From Kondoa malvinella (lineage: Eukaryota; Basidiomycota; Agaricostilbomycetes; Agaricostilbales; Kondoaceae), in assembly GCA_039545315.1 (NCBI GenBank), contig BCIM01000011.1:186001-250000 (forward strand): a DNA stretch of 64,000 nucleotides, read 5' to 3'. The stretch's first letter is position 1. Every line of letters starts with the position of its first letter. This document shows, one piece after another, positions 10,011 through 21,454 of the stretch. A program made the translations under genes and the position numbers. The notes beneath the pieces were generated by a model. It was not told the origin of the DNA. It saw only the letters and a program-made list of their open reading frames with translations, and searched no databases.

Positions 10011-11269
10011 CGTGAGTGACCAAGTGAGGGTTGTTGAGGAAAGTGAGATGTGTGAGATGTGTTCAGGTTAAAAGTAGAGGATCAAGGTATGAGAACAGGA
10101 ACAAAACAGGAACAAGAGAGGTTTTGACAGCTGGAGAGGACAACAACAACACTAGAATGGGCAAGAAGGTGCTTCTGCCTTCGGCCATAACATCTTCTCT
10201 CCTGCCCATTCACTACAGTCACGCGGTCACTACACAGCTCCAGTCGCCGCGAGCGCCGAGCGCCTTGCAGTCCATCTACAGTGACAGAACAGTGTCAGAC
10301 AGATATCTTGAGTCTTTGGCATGATGACTTGAGCCAGCGCGATCAAGCAATAGCGGAAATCCAGTCGTGTCAGATCACAGCGGATCTTGCACAGCAATTC
10401 TGCAGGTCTCGCAACAAGGGCTCCACAAGTAGGGAAGAGCACGCGAGAAGCACGAATACCCAATTGCGCTGAAATTGAAATTATATTCGACGCAAAGACA
10501 ATGACCGGGATTCTGGCAATCCCTCTAGTCGAGTGCCTATTGTAGTCTTCCAGCTCTGTGCATGGAACCCCTGCGATGAAGGAGCGCAGACAGAATACAT
10601 CGACGTGCATCGTCATGAGGACTCAGAGGTGCGCAAGTTGCTTCCTGACCGCGATACCTCAGATCCTCAATACCCGCTCAAGCGATACCCTAATCGTTCT
10701 GCATCGACCATGAGTACCCTGCTAGCGAGAAGCGCGTCGCTGTCATACAAGAAACGGCTGCTCGCTATTTGGCAATGTCTGACCTGGTGATCGGCAGAAA
10801 CTGTATGGAGAGCGTACTGTCATGAGTCGAATCAAGAACGGCTATACGGACTACCTCGACGCCCCGATCCTATGAAAGCAATTCGACGTTCCTTGCTTTC
10901 GGTTGGCTTGATCTAGAGTCTGCTTGACGGTCGCAGCAAAATCACATAGAGGACACTCTAGCACTCCTCTGACAAGGTTCGCCCGGCAGTAGCTACTCTG
11001 CCTTCCCCTGAAACTTCAATCCGTTTGCCCGTTCCGTTTTTTGAAGAAGCAATGTCTGCCCGTCAAAGCGATGCTGCACCACCTACGTCGCTCAACATAA
11101 TGTTATTGTATAGTCCATGGGCTATGTATACGCTTCGGGGCCGGGCAAGAAGGCTGTGCTAGCGGCCATCTGACAAAGTTCATCTCCTCCTGAACCTATC
11201 ATTCGCCTGATCAATCTCCTGCTCATCGCTTGCTTTCTGTTATCCTCTTATCCCTCTATTCTATTTTTT
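10011..11269. other. 1.26-kb stretch without a supported gene
   Basis: Divergent space between the PalI/SUR7-like gene and the MYND gene. Open frames of up to about 128 codons exist (minus strand 10230-10616), but none shows a domain, believable splice sites or protein-like composition. The last 100 bp before 11270 are pyrimidine-rich (CTTTCTGTTATCCTCTTATC), which fits a fungal core promoter. Confidence 0.4.
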
Positions 11270-13666
11270 ATGAGGAAGTTCTGCTGCAATCAGGAGCCGC
11301 AACGCTCTGAGGCCATGCCTGCGGCCAGGCCAGTAAGAGCAAGTCCGACCGCCTCGTTCCGCTCTGCTATCAGCCGCGACAGACCGGCATCAGCTCAACA
11401 GCTCCGTAAGCCTGCTCAACTCAAGCCTATAGCAGGTCATCAAAGTGGCCGTGCTCCCGCTCCAGAAGTACGGCCTACCTCTTACAACATCGCTGATAAC
11501 GAGTACCGTAACAAACACTTGACGACCGAGCGCCAGAAGATCAAGATAGAGATGTATCCCATACTAGGAACGGAAACAGAGCCGAGTCTCAGCCGCTTTC
11601 GCTTGACTGCCGAGGAAGAACGCCTGTTTGTCGTGTACACCCGCGGACTTGGTTCCATACCTGTAGAGATGTTATTGTTGAGCAGCTTTACCGACCATCT
11701 GTGGGAGTATGCTCGTGAGACAACACTTATGAGCAAAGACCACGCGCGGCAAGACTTTGTTGCCTTGGGCAAGGTCAACAGCTCAAATAAACATCTCTCT
11801 GCTGCTCATCTGATTGACGTCGACCCCAAGCTAGCGAAAGCTGGGCAGAAACTGGTGCGATGGGTCGACGATAACATGGGTCAGATTTCGAAGGCTGAAG
11901 ATCTGGCAATTATTGACAAGGTCCATTGGTTCGCCTGCTGGCTCCAATTACGGTCGAAGTCTGTCTACTTCTGGTGATTCTCTGAATTTAGCTCACGCTA
12001 GTATCAGTGGTTTGCACCATTACAAGACACCGATAGAAGCATCGTTCGCGACGTTCCATACCGCAGAGCTGATTTGGGATTGGGTGAGTCTCGATTCACT
12101 GCGATGATGCAAGCTGACGCATTTCGTAGTGTTTCGCCTACATCCGCCGCAGATATTGGCAATATCAGAGAACAAGATTTGTTCGGATCCGAGATCCTGC
12201 TCAGGGCGGCCGTACTTTGCAACGTCGTCATTTACATGAAACTTTGCGATTCTCGACCCCTCCTCCTGTGATCAGAGAGATGAACATCATGCAACAAGTG
12301 GCATCCTTCACTCGTCCAAGATGTGATCAATCTTTGGTTTTCGATATATGTATGCAGATCTCAAGAGTAGACACTTTCCTGCTATGGCGCGAGTCGCAGG
12401 ACAGTTAGAATAGGCGGCCCTCGTAGCTTGATCGAATTGAATGCATGTTGTCTCCGAAACTGTCACCGAAATTTGAAGCTATACCGCACACTATGAGATA
12501 TCCGGCCAGCGTAGCCAGAGTGCGACAGGTGCAGAAGTGTGTAGACGGCTATGCAGATTGGGTTCAACAAAAGCAGTTTGGCTGGATAGCAGGTGATTGA
12601 TTGCCTGCACGATGCCTGAGAAGCTATCGTCTGATGGTTTACCAGGCGATAAGCTTGAACTGGAGCATAAAGAGAGGGACGAGAGAAGAGCAAAGGCGCC
12701 GGGTTGGGAGGATCTCACGATGCGACAAGAAATGTTGCTGCAAGAGTTCTTCGCACGCAGCCTGAAAGATTGTCGAAGCGTCAAGCAAGGAGTCCATCGC
12801 TATATTGAAACACAAGGACTACTCTCTGCTGGAGATCCATAGCAGCCGCCTTGGTCCAAACAAAGAGGACCACATCCAAGCCTGGTCAGCTGGTGATCTG
12901 CTCTGTGAGTTTGTCGGTGTCCTACCACGAATGAGCTCATTACGATTATCCAGGCCAAGCTTTTCTCAAATATTGCAACATTGCGCAACTACCGATTGAC
13001 CTGCTGGAAGCTGCTGTTCCGCCGCTGTACTTATCGTGGGCCTACTTGGTCAGCTGTCTTTTGAGAGATCAAGCAACAGTCGAGTATATGGGCTATCAAG
13101 AACTTGGCATAATCACTTCCATGGTCTCTGGCGTACTTCGTTGCATCTCCGCCGCTAAAGGAATTCCCTATCTACGTACTTTACCCGCTGCAGAAAGATA
13201 TCAAGAGATCCGAACGTTCCTTGACCCGCTGGCGAAAGCTTCCGCGTCTGCTAGAAGAAGAGCCGTAAGAGCTCGCAAAATCGTCCCAGGTCATGATGAA
13301 GATGTTTGTCAAATGGTAGCGATGATGATCCCATCTTTTGGACAACGAGTCAATCGGAAGGAACTCTATTACGGCACAACAATGCCTTCAGCCCCAGATT
13401 CCCGCTTCGATGCTGATGGCTTCGCCTGGCCCGAGGATCTGGGCCTTCAGAGCGATAAAGATTATACAAGACACATGCGGTTCTGGGATAAAGAAGTCAT
13501 TACGTGTGCCAATTGTGGTGTGGGCGATTTAGAAGAACGTGCGGGAAGAAACAAAAGCTACAAGACAAGCGGCTGCTGTCACATTATCACCTATTGTGGA
13601 CCTGCATGTGCAGCAGAACACTGGAAGAAGGCTCACAAAGCTACATGCTGGACTAGGCGCAAGTAG
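11270..13666 (+). CDS. MYND-type zinc-finger protein
   Basis: Multi-exon gene whose C-terminus is a MYND-like finger: ITCANCG, then CCHIITYCGPACAAEHWK and KAHKATCW, giving paired Cys, Y-C-x3-C, and a final H-x3-C. MYND fingers usually bind proline-rich partners. The remainder (about 600 aa) is helical with no recognised enzyme domain. Seen pieces are an Ala/Pro/Arg-rich N-terminus, FRLTAEEERLFVVYTRGLG, SFATFHTAELIWDW, and QAFLKYCNIAQLPIDLLE leading into LLRDQATVEYMGY. In-frame starts lie at 11270 and 11315. Around 12770-12800 the frame carrying QEFFARSLKDC must switch to the frame carrying ESIAILKHKDYSLLE. No clean GT-AG intron explains this, so a frameshift or unusual intron is possible. No SET domain seen. 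Confidence 0.7.
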
Positions 13667-13890
13667 AAGAGATCGGAAGGTAATACAAGCAGGAAGGGAG
13701 TGGTCTTGTATAAAGTTTCGCATCTATCTTGACTACCATCAATTCCTTCTTCTGCAGCGGATGAGTCTCTTCTTTTCTCTCAAATCAGCTCCACGTAAGA
13801 AAGACCAGAATCCTCATTTCCGGTGACGTACAACTCGCATGGCTGTCTCCTCCACCGCACTTCGTACATACAGTACTGCGCCTTGGTAAC

Positions 13891-15247
13891 TTGGAGCATG
13901 GCAGTAGTGGATCTGCAGCCCTTCTTCCCTCTACCACGAAGTCAATTTTCTGCTACATGTTCAATTCACCATTGATGGAGTCCTCTCTTCTCGATCTTCC
14001 TGGGCCTGGGCAGCCTCAAACCGTTACTCAGCAACAGCAATATGCTGGTATACAAGATCCAAGCCATCAGCGGGACGAGATCTCATCATCGGGACCTTTC
14101 GCTGCTCAGAACAGTGTGCAAAACCAATCTTCCATGCCTCAGCGAATGCCAAACCAAAACTCGATACTTCAACAAGGGTATTCGCAAAGTATGCCTCAAC
14201 AGGGCGGAATGCAGGCTCCGGTTCAACAAGGCAGCGTGCCTCCTCAACAACCTTCTACGCTGCAGATGGACAGGACCAACATGCAACCCATGAGTCAACA
14301 GGGAGGCACATCTTCAGGGAATCAGCAGGGCGGATTGCAGACAGCGAAGCAGCCCTACGCTCCAATACAGAAGGGTCAGGCAGATTTATAGTATGTTCTG
14401 TTTTTCCGCTTCGCACTAGTAGCTAATTTACTCTTAGTCAAGGCGCTCCCAACGGAACTCGGTTCATGCATCAATCTCAACCGCACAAGTCACTGGATGC
14501 GACGGCCGATCAGCAGGCTAATCAGCAGCGAAACCAGCCTACATATCGAGCTCAGCCGGGTCCGTCTGCGAATGATGGCGGCAGCAGTATGCCTGGTCCT
14601 GCTGAAAGTGGAGAGAGAGGTTGGAAAGGCGCTGCGGCTGGAGGTATCAGCGGAGGATGTACGTCGACATTTTATCAGCTCAGGGTATGTTTGACTCGGG
14701 TTCTACAGTCGGAGGTCATCAGGTTGGCGGGTCTGGTACGACTCTTATTTCGACGTGTGAGCAACCTGTGCCAACATGAATTCAAGCACTGAATTAGTGA
14801 CTAGTGGCAGGAGCTGTTCTGTCATTGTGTGCTTCTAATGGAGGCTGTTCACTAACACGCAAATGACTTTAGTGGCTCAAAGGCAGAAGACAAATTCTTC
14901 ACAGGAGACGGACAAGGCGACGACGACTCGAAACTGCACCAATTGCTAGAAATGGCGCACAACAACGGCAGTGACAGCTCGAAAGTGCAACAGCTGGTCA
15001 GCATGGCTCAAGGGGACTCTGCGAGCCAACACAAAACAAATCAAGTTCCAGCTCCGCAGCATAATCATCAGGGCCAGAACGCGCAGCCAGAATACCAAGA
15101 ATCAGACGTTGGCGGTCATACTATGCAAAGAAAAGGTATGGGAGGACTGCTAGGTGGTCCAGGTGAGTCCTATCTTGCCCTACCTTGCTATGTCTTACTT
15201 TGTCTCTAGGTCTTAGGCAAGCAGCCGGTCTCACGCACCCCGCATAA
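13891..15247 (+). CDS. Gln-rich low-complexity protein of unknown function
   Basis: The first exon is rich in Gln, Ser, Pro and Met, with irregular repeats such as SMPQQGGMQAPVQQGSVPPQ and MSQQGG, prion-like in composition. Later exons give GERGWKGAAAGGISGG (a small glycine-zipper-like segment), then DGQGDDDSKLHQLLEMAHNN and a Gln/His-rich stretch. A last splice, after GGLLGGPG, gives a tail ending GLTHPA and a stop 88 bp before the convergent RING gene. No enzyme or binding domain is visible. The start is uncertain: an alternative short upstream exon beginning at the ATG near 13839 is possible. Function unknown; disordered, aggregation-prone composition is what the sequence shows. Confidence 0.55.
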
Positions 15248-15334
15248 AGGTATTACGCATTGGTTACTTGTAGACGAGTGATGACTGGGATAATGTCAAA
15301 CGGAATAAGCATACAAATACACAGTGTGAATGAA

Positions 15335-16499
15335 CTACATCTCCTCAGCATCAGGCTTCTGTAAATGTTGCTGATACAGCAGAGGGCTTCTAGGCCTCTT
15401 GAGCAATCCGAGGTCCAGGTCTTCTGTTATCACCGGACCGTCTATCGGCAATTGTAGCGGATCGTATCTACACTCATCAGCTGCAGTCTGCGAGGGGATA
15501 TTGAACTCACTTCTGTATCAAGCGCGTGAGCTCTTCCAGTAGATAGACTCGCACTTGTCCCGAACGTGAGACGATAGGTCCTCGACATTCCGGACAATGC
15601 GCTATGCACGGGTTCAGCTGAGGTCATGATGTAATGAGAGTCAGCGTACCATCCACGTCCTGTCTTCTGATATTGACATAGCCAGCCATCTGATTCGCGA
15701 CTGAGGTGTTCACCCATCGCGAGATATCTGGCCGGCAGACTATGCTGTATCAGCATTATGCAGATGGAAAGCAGGCTAGGGTACTGACAAGTATGCCCAC
15801 ACGTCAAGGTAACGGCTTCGTTTCGCCGGAACGGTTCGAGGCACATTGCGCATACGCAAGTCGACGCGAGTGTGTCGAGCAATTCTCGTTGTTGCCTATG
15901 CGATGCGACTAGTTCTTGGTTCTGTTTCTCCAATCAGGCAAGCGCTAGGAGAGCCGTAACAGAACATACGGTAAGCGGATTCTCAGCTCGCTCACGCTGA
16001 AGCTCTTGTAGCTCTTCTACTCGATGCGCCAAAGCTTCTTTCAGTTCTGCTACCACCAGCCGTGTGTTGATCAGCGTCTCGTCTTTCTGAGCCAGCGCCT
16101 GACCGAGACATGAGCATGACTAACCAGAGGGGAAACGGTTGAGCACCTTACCAGTTTATGCTTTGATATCTCGACCTTTTGCTGAGCGACTATTTGAGTA
16201 CCTTTCTTGGCCTGAGCTTGAGACACAGCCAGAGTAGCTGCCAATCGTTTTTGGGTGTCATTCGCCGTAATCAGTTGCTGGCTTGTCAAGCGATGCTGTT
16301 CCCCTGCTTTGATGAGAAAAGATCGTAGTTGAGCTATTTGAGCTGTTGCAGATGCTTGCGCCTGCTTTCTCTATCAGCTAGATCCTTGATCGTTGGCAGA
16401 TATCCGCACAGATGCTGACTGAGCTCGCAGCTGCTCAAGCTGGTCTTCCAATTCAACGATTCGAGGATCTGGTTCTGTAGTGTCGTTTGAGAAGAGCAT
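15335..16499 (-). CDS. coiled-coil protein with C-terminal RING finger (putative E3 ubiquitin ligase)
   Basis: Starts MLFSNDTTEPDPRIVELEDQ and is mostly Gln/Glu/Leu-rich coiled coil (QLEQLRAQ, SQQLITANDTQKRLAATLAV, then MEKQNQELVASHRQQREL). The RING is split by two introns: CVCAMCLEPFRRNEAV, LTCGHTCHIVC after a splice at about 15745-15790, and HCPECRGPIVSR near 15580. This gives the ordered C-x2-C, C-x-H-x2-H-x2-C, C-x2-C ligands of a RING. A short tail ends QKPDAEEM. RING proteins of this build usually bring E2 enzymes to substrates held by the coil; the substrate is unknown. The start is 130 bp from the divergent Rad1 start. Confidence 0.8.
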
Positions 16500-16629
16500 G
16501 GTGATGGAACGGAATAAAGAAGAAGAGTTCTACAATGATGACTGATACGCGGATAAAGCGTGGCAATAAACACTTTAGCGAGCATCAACAAACGCCAGAC
16601 ATAGGCAAAGCGATAGTCGACTAGATGGA

Positions 16630-18106
16630 ATGGCAGAGCGAGATGTGAGAGCCATTGAAGACTTCTACAGACGCGTACACTGAGCTGATGAGGCAAAGCA
16701 AAGGTTCCAATAGCAAAAGCAGAATTGTCAGACGTTCGGTCCATTACTGCGCTGCTCAAAGCAGTTTCTTTCAGTCCTGTATCTTCTTCTTCTTGCTCGT
16801 GTTCCTATCTTTTCATCTTATCTGTTGCCATCAGCGCGTTTGGTTCTTCTTTACCGAAGAAGGTATTCGTCTATGCGTCGAAATAGGCCGTTCAGTGCAA
16901 GGTAGTAGTGCTCTACTCTGCTCGTCTCTCCGTGTATGCTCAAGACTGGCACAGCTCTGGCCTATCTCCCATCCGGCATCTTTCAAACCTACACTTACAA
17001 CGCACCTCCTCCAGGCAGTTCAGCTACAGAAACACCCTCACAGCCCTCGCAGCAAGGTGAAGAGCCAGATTCGTCCACCTGCATCGAAATCAACCTTGAA
17101 ACACTCTTACAATGCCTTGACATTTTTGGTAACGCCGGCGTGCCAAACGAATCCAAGTTTAAAAAGAAGAATTACAACAGGGACCGAGATGAGGACGAAG
17201 AGGATGAGTTGGATGATCGGTATAGTAAAGCTCCGGTAGAGAAGAGCGGGAAAGCGACGGCGATGCAAATGTCTTATGCTGGTCAAGGTCATCCTTTAGT
17301 CGTTCTGTGAGCTCTTTCTTTTCTTTGCTACAGTTATGCTCATAGACACGAATAGACTGGAGGAAGAAGGCACAGTCACTCGGTGCGAACTACAAACGTA
17401 CGACCCAGAAGACATGCTTCAAATGCCATTCGACGACAACACTCGCGTAGCCAAAGTCATAATGAAGTCTGAGTGGCTCAAAGACGCTCTGAACGACGTA
17501 GATAATTCTACTGATCGACTGGCTTTCTCTTTTCTTCCTGCGTCAGCGAACAAAAAGGCGAAAAAGACAAAGAAGGGCGAGGCGGCTGCTCAACCTACTT
17601 TCCGATTAGAAGCGCTTGGAGGAAATCTCGGCAATACGGAGGTGAGCCTCGAATCGTACAAGATACGCTCGCTTCTGATCTTCGATAGATTGATTTCCCT
17701 TTCGACCGTGATCTGGTAGAGATGTTTGAATGCGAAAGGGAAGTGCGAAACAGGTCAGCATCTTCTCCCTAGGCTCATGTTAGGTTTGACTTGCCTCTCA
17801 GCTACGGCTACTCTTATCTCAAGCACCTCAAAGAAGCGCTCAACAGCAGCACGAAAACGGTATGCCTCTTTTTGGTCATGACGACTCTGAGCTGATCTGT
17901 TCGCCTAGTCAATACGAACAGACGCAGAAGGTTTGCTATCGATGCAATTCCTCATGCCGGTGTATCAACCAAAGAACGATACGAGAACAGCGAAACAGGT
18001 GGAGAATGGGTTTGTGGAATTCTTGGTAGGTCATGTCCCGTGTGTTGGCGAGGTTGTACTGAAAGTGTGTTAGTGTATGCCTAAAGATGATGAAAGAGAT
18101 GAATGA
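16630..18106 (+). CDS. RAD1: Rad1, subunit of the Rad9-Rad1-Hus1 (9-1-1) DNA-damage checkpoint clamp
   Basis: Nuclear PCNA-like ring subunit that activates the ATR/Mec1 checkpoint. Spliced exons give LSDVRSITALLKAVSF, FFTEEGIRLCVEIGRSVQ, LAYLPSGIFQTYTYN, INLETLLQCLDIFGN, FRLEALGGNLGNTEIDFPFD, SYLKHLKEALNSSTKTSIR, SMQFLMPVYQ and FVEFLCMP, in the order expected for the two PCNA-like halves. Both the inter-domain acidic insert (DRDEDEEDELDD) and a Lys-rich loop (NKKAKKTKKGE) are lineage additions. The start (ATG at 16630) is chosen because GAT|GTGAGA opens an intron that joins in phase to AKVPIAKAELSDVRS. About seven introns, some bordering very short coding exons at the 3' end. Confidence 0.88.
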
Positions 18107-18426
18107 AAACCTCACTGTCGAGTCAAAGCATCAGACCGATACACGGATTCGCCCATCGGATAGTGCACAGGTGTGACCATGTGAGCACATCAGTGAGCAC
18201 ATTTCGTTCGGACCGGACGTAATCTTCCGTATTCTCTGCCCTTTGTCAGACTTGAACTAGTCTTTTCGAACTGTCCTTCTTCTCTCTCTTTCTCACGAGT
18301 CAACCCTCTTCTTCTCCCTTTTCGTGCCTCCTAGTCCTTCCCCTCGAAGAGTCGTGAGTCATCATCCTAATGTACCGCTCTGATGTCTTGTGCTCATCAC
18401 ATTAGGCTTTGAGACCAAGACCAGAA
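18107..18426. other. intergenic promoter-type stretch
   Basis: Between Rad1 and the next plus-strand gene. It contains a long pyrimidine-rich run around 18265-18350 (CTTCTTCTCTCTCTTTCTC), common before transcription starts in fungal genes. No coding region supported. Confidence 0.45.
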
Positions 18427-19649
18427 ATGCCATCTATCAATAGAGCACCAATGCTGGCGTATAGCCGGCATGAACTCGCCGAATTCCAAAGAATCGCGAC
18501 CGAAGCTGTAAGTCAAAGCGTTCGGCGTTCCAAAGTTGCTCATCAATTTCGATTCGTAGGAGAATCGACGACTTTCTGGTACTGCTCCACACTCGTGTCC
18601 AACCGATGGACTGCCGCATGATTTTCGTGCTATCATCACTCATGTCCCTCCCATCCATCCTGAGCCTCGTACTGTTGTCGGCCGTGCTGCATTGCCGAGG
18701 CTTCTCCCATCAAGCGGCATCAATACCCATCAATTGAGCTCTACTGCCTCGGTCTGTTGCTGTCTTAATCGTCTATATCTTGCTGATATAGAATCGCAGA
18801 GGCCTGACGAGAAGATGTTTTGTCTTCACTGCCATGCGTCTTTCCTACCTGGTCAAACGGTACTCCATCACTACCACACCAATAAAGATGGCAGCAACGA
18901 CAAGATCGAATGCAAAGGTCAAGCTCTGTACAAAGACTTGGAGATCTTGCCCGACCAAGCGGTTCAAAGCTATCACGACAGGCCTTTCGAAGTTCGCATT
19001 GCGCAATCTTCTCGAGCGGCCCTGTCTGATGTACTATAGATTGCGTCTTTCGCCCGACACATTCGCAACAAAGTGAGTCGACCCTAGGGATGTCTGATGC
19101 AGCCTACTGACTCGTCCATGCAGTACACTGTTAGCATGGCTGAAGGCATGTACAATAGATATCACCAGCCGGCTGTTCTGCAAGCGCAGGGATCACCGCA
19201 CACGCACACTCCTTCGCTGTCCGACCTGATCATCGAGGACACTCACAGCAAGAGCATGCCCTCCGTCAATTCCGCGGACGTGAGTCAATCCTGCGCAGTG
19301 ATCCGCGGTCAGTGATCATGTCTGCAGACCGTCGTCGTGTGTCTGCACTGCCACCTGCGTCTAGCTGGCAATACAGCTCTGAAGAAAGGCGGACGCTTTA
19401 GCCTGCCTACCGGCGGCATCTCGGCCTTCGCGAATGCTATCAATGGTACCCACAATTCGGTAGACAGTAGGTCTATCCTTCTGTATCCCAAACAAGCCTT
19501 AGTTGAATCGTGGTACTGCGAAAGGTAACCAGCGCGAACTTGCAGGGACGTGGTGCGCCAATCGCAATGTATGTTTCACGACTGCGCCAAGCCTTGCACA
19601 GATGAGCACCGAGAGACCCATGAAAGCAAGTTCTGGGCTTTATCCGTAG
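18427..19649 (+). CDS. unknown protein with two CLHCH motifs
   Basis: Spliced from about six exons: MPSINRAPMLAYSRHELAEF, HVPPIHPEPRTVVGRAALPR, RPDEKMFCLHCHASFLPGQ, QSYHDRPFEVRIAQSS, YTVSMAEGMYNRYHQPAVLQ, then TVVVCLHCHLRLAGNTALKK and SLPTGGISAFANAINGTHN. The near-repeat CLHCH[AL] with nearby Cys/His could be two halves of a metal-binding site, but no named zinc-finger pattern fits. The second CLHCH is followed by a Gly/Ala-rich hydrophobic stretch. The last exon and stop are tentative: several 3' readings are possible between 19490 and 19650. I do not recognise the family. Confidence 0.45.
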
Positions 19650-19803
19650 CTTACGACTGACATTGGTCACAGTTCGGGAATATTAGCAGATTGCGTCTAG
19701 GCTGGCCTGAAATCCAGCTTCGAGAGCCTATCAGATCACGCAATACGGGTACAGGCGTTTGATTTAGCAAGGGCTAGGCAAGACAATCTCCTCTTCTGTA
19801 GTA

Positions 19804-20061
19804 CTACCTATGCATATCATTTCTTCGTATCATCTCTACTGTACTAGTTCGTTGGTCGTATGTGCACAGGGAGCGACAATTTGCACGTGTGATATCGACG
19901 TGTGCAGGCAGACGCTTCGTTGAGCATAGGACATAATGGCGACGCGAGGAGACCGCCTTGACAGTCAGCATTTCGCTCAGAGCCACGAAAGGCAAAGTAA
20001 CAAAGGCGATACAACAGAGGCTCAGAACAAGAAGTGCGGCCAACGTTGGTAGCGATTGCAT
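19804..20061 (-). CDS. candidate small membrane or secreted protein (85 aa), doubtful
   Basis: An open frame beginning MQSLPTLAALLVLSLCC and continuing IAFVTLPFVALSEM, so the first 28 residues are a strong hydrophobic helix with a signal-anchor or signal-peptide look. The rest is Arg/Thr/Cys-containing with no motif. It lies in an otherwise empty 524-bp gap between the CLHCH gene and NAC alpha. Random short frames can look like this, and no homologue is recognised. It is listed because nothing else explains the stretch. Confidence 0.22.
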   Translation of the reverse strand: MQSLPTLAALLVLSLCCIAFVTLPFVALSEMLTVKAVSSRRHYVLCSTKRLPAHVDITRANCRSLCTYDQRTSTVEMIRRNDMHR

Positions 20062-20173
20062 TCATTTTACGACAACAACGATCTGAATACCCGTGTCGAC
20101 GGATTAGAACAGTATCAAAACCGCACTGCTCGACTTACAGATGATCATCTCCACTACTGTTCTTTTACTTCCC

Positions 20174-20942
20174 CTATGACTGCGCTTCCACTGTAGAGCC
20201 GGCGTTAGTGGTCTGCATGTTAGCGTATTACGATAGCTTACTGATTGCGCTGACTGCAGCGAAATCCGATCAGCTATTTGTCAACATCAGATATCGATCA
20301 GCACTTACTGACATCGCCATGCTTTTTCAGCATTCGGACTGCCTTTCCTCTCGAGCATTCCGCCTGCGCCGAAAGTCAGCCAAAGAATCAGATTTCCGCA
20401 ACCAAACCACTAACCTGCTTCATCACCAGGTCGATATCACCAGACTCTACTCCCGACTCATCAACATCACCAGTTTCCTCCTCCTCAGGCTGGCTCGCTT
20501 TGCCTTTACCAGCCTTGCTGGCAAGCTGTTGCTGCTGAGCTTCTTGCATAGCGCGGTACTGTTGTTGCTGAGCAGCCGACATGCCACCAGCACCCAAACC
20601 AGGCATCATGCCGTTGGAATTAATGTCTTCAATCTTTGCATCACCGAAAACGATATAAGTGTTGCTGTCTGGTGATTTAAAGACTTCAGGTTTGGCAATA
20701 ACGACCAAAACACCTTTAGGACGACGGAAAGTGACGCGGTTGATGTTGGGCACAGGGACCAGACCGAGCTTGGACAAGGCTTTGCGAGCTTTCTTCTCTC
20801 CTCGAGATTGAGTGTCAATGACTTTGATACCGCCGCTGTTGAGGTTTTCAGTTTCTGAACCGGCGTCGCTGCCTTCTTGGCCGTCTTTGACTTTAGACTT
20901 GCTAAGCATAGCGTCGAGTTCGTTCATTTCTGCGGAGCTCAT
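20174..20942 (-). CDS. EGD2: nascent polypeptide-associated complex (NAC) subunit alpha
   Basis: Ribosome-associated cytosolic chaperone that binds nascent chains near the tunnel exit as a heterodimer with NAC beta. Starts [17 protein letters not shown]. The NAC domain is [60 protein letters not shown] Gln/Ala-rich linker and acidic stretch precede the UBA-like C-terminus: DIDLVMKQ, then [18 protein letters not shown], then ISAI, then MEAQS. The last parts are spread over three short exons, one only 12 nt long (20242-20253), needed to rebuild the conserved D-V-I-x-A-I-M-E sequence. Length (about 190-200 aa) is normal. Confidence 0.93.
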
Positions 20943-21454
20943 CTATTTGACCAAACACAGTATGAGCATCCTGAGCGCAGCGGGTAGATAACAGAGTATG
21001 TGTAGAATTCCGTAGAGCAGCCAGTAACGGCTCTACATGAGCGTAGACATCCGCGTCACTCGAATTTGCGAAGTCATGCACCGTCTCGTTTGGCCAGGCG
21101 TCACGCAAAGCACGGGCAAGACACAGACAGAGCAAGAGAGCTGATATAGAGCAGAGCAGTGAGCAGCACGCCTACCTTGTGTGGATACTTTGAGGTTCGT
21201 AGTAACAAGACAGCCCGAAGTGACAAAAGTGGAGCGGATGCCATCACTGGATGCTCACTCACAGAGCTGTCACAGACAGGCGAAGCAGCAGTCGTCTCAT
21301 AGAGGCCTCAAAGCTCCCCTGGTATGGTCTAATACACCTTTGGTACAAGTAGTAGTACTGGTAGCAGCGCTTGCAGCTCCAGCACGCTAGATCAGTGTAC
21401 ATGCAAGTGTGCTCAATGCAAGGCAGATACTTTCGATGTTAAAGCCATTACAAT
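20943..21454. other. intergenic stretch upstream of NAC alpha
   Basis: Holds the presumed NAC alpha promoter and the 3' flank of MBF1, which is read in the same direction. Short open frames on both strands (for example plus 21181-21390) lack any motif or splice support. Confidence 0.4.

Noticed and set aside
10230..10616. 128-codon minus-strand frame
   Set aside because: No domain or consistent hydrophobic pattern and no splice extension; best seen as chance in a gene-free stretch.
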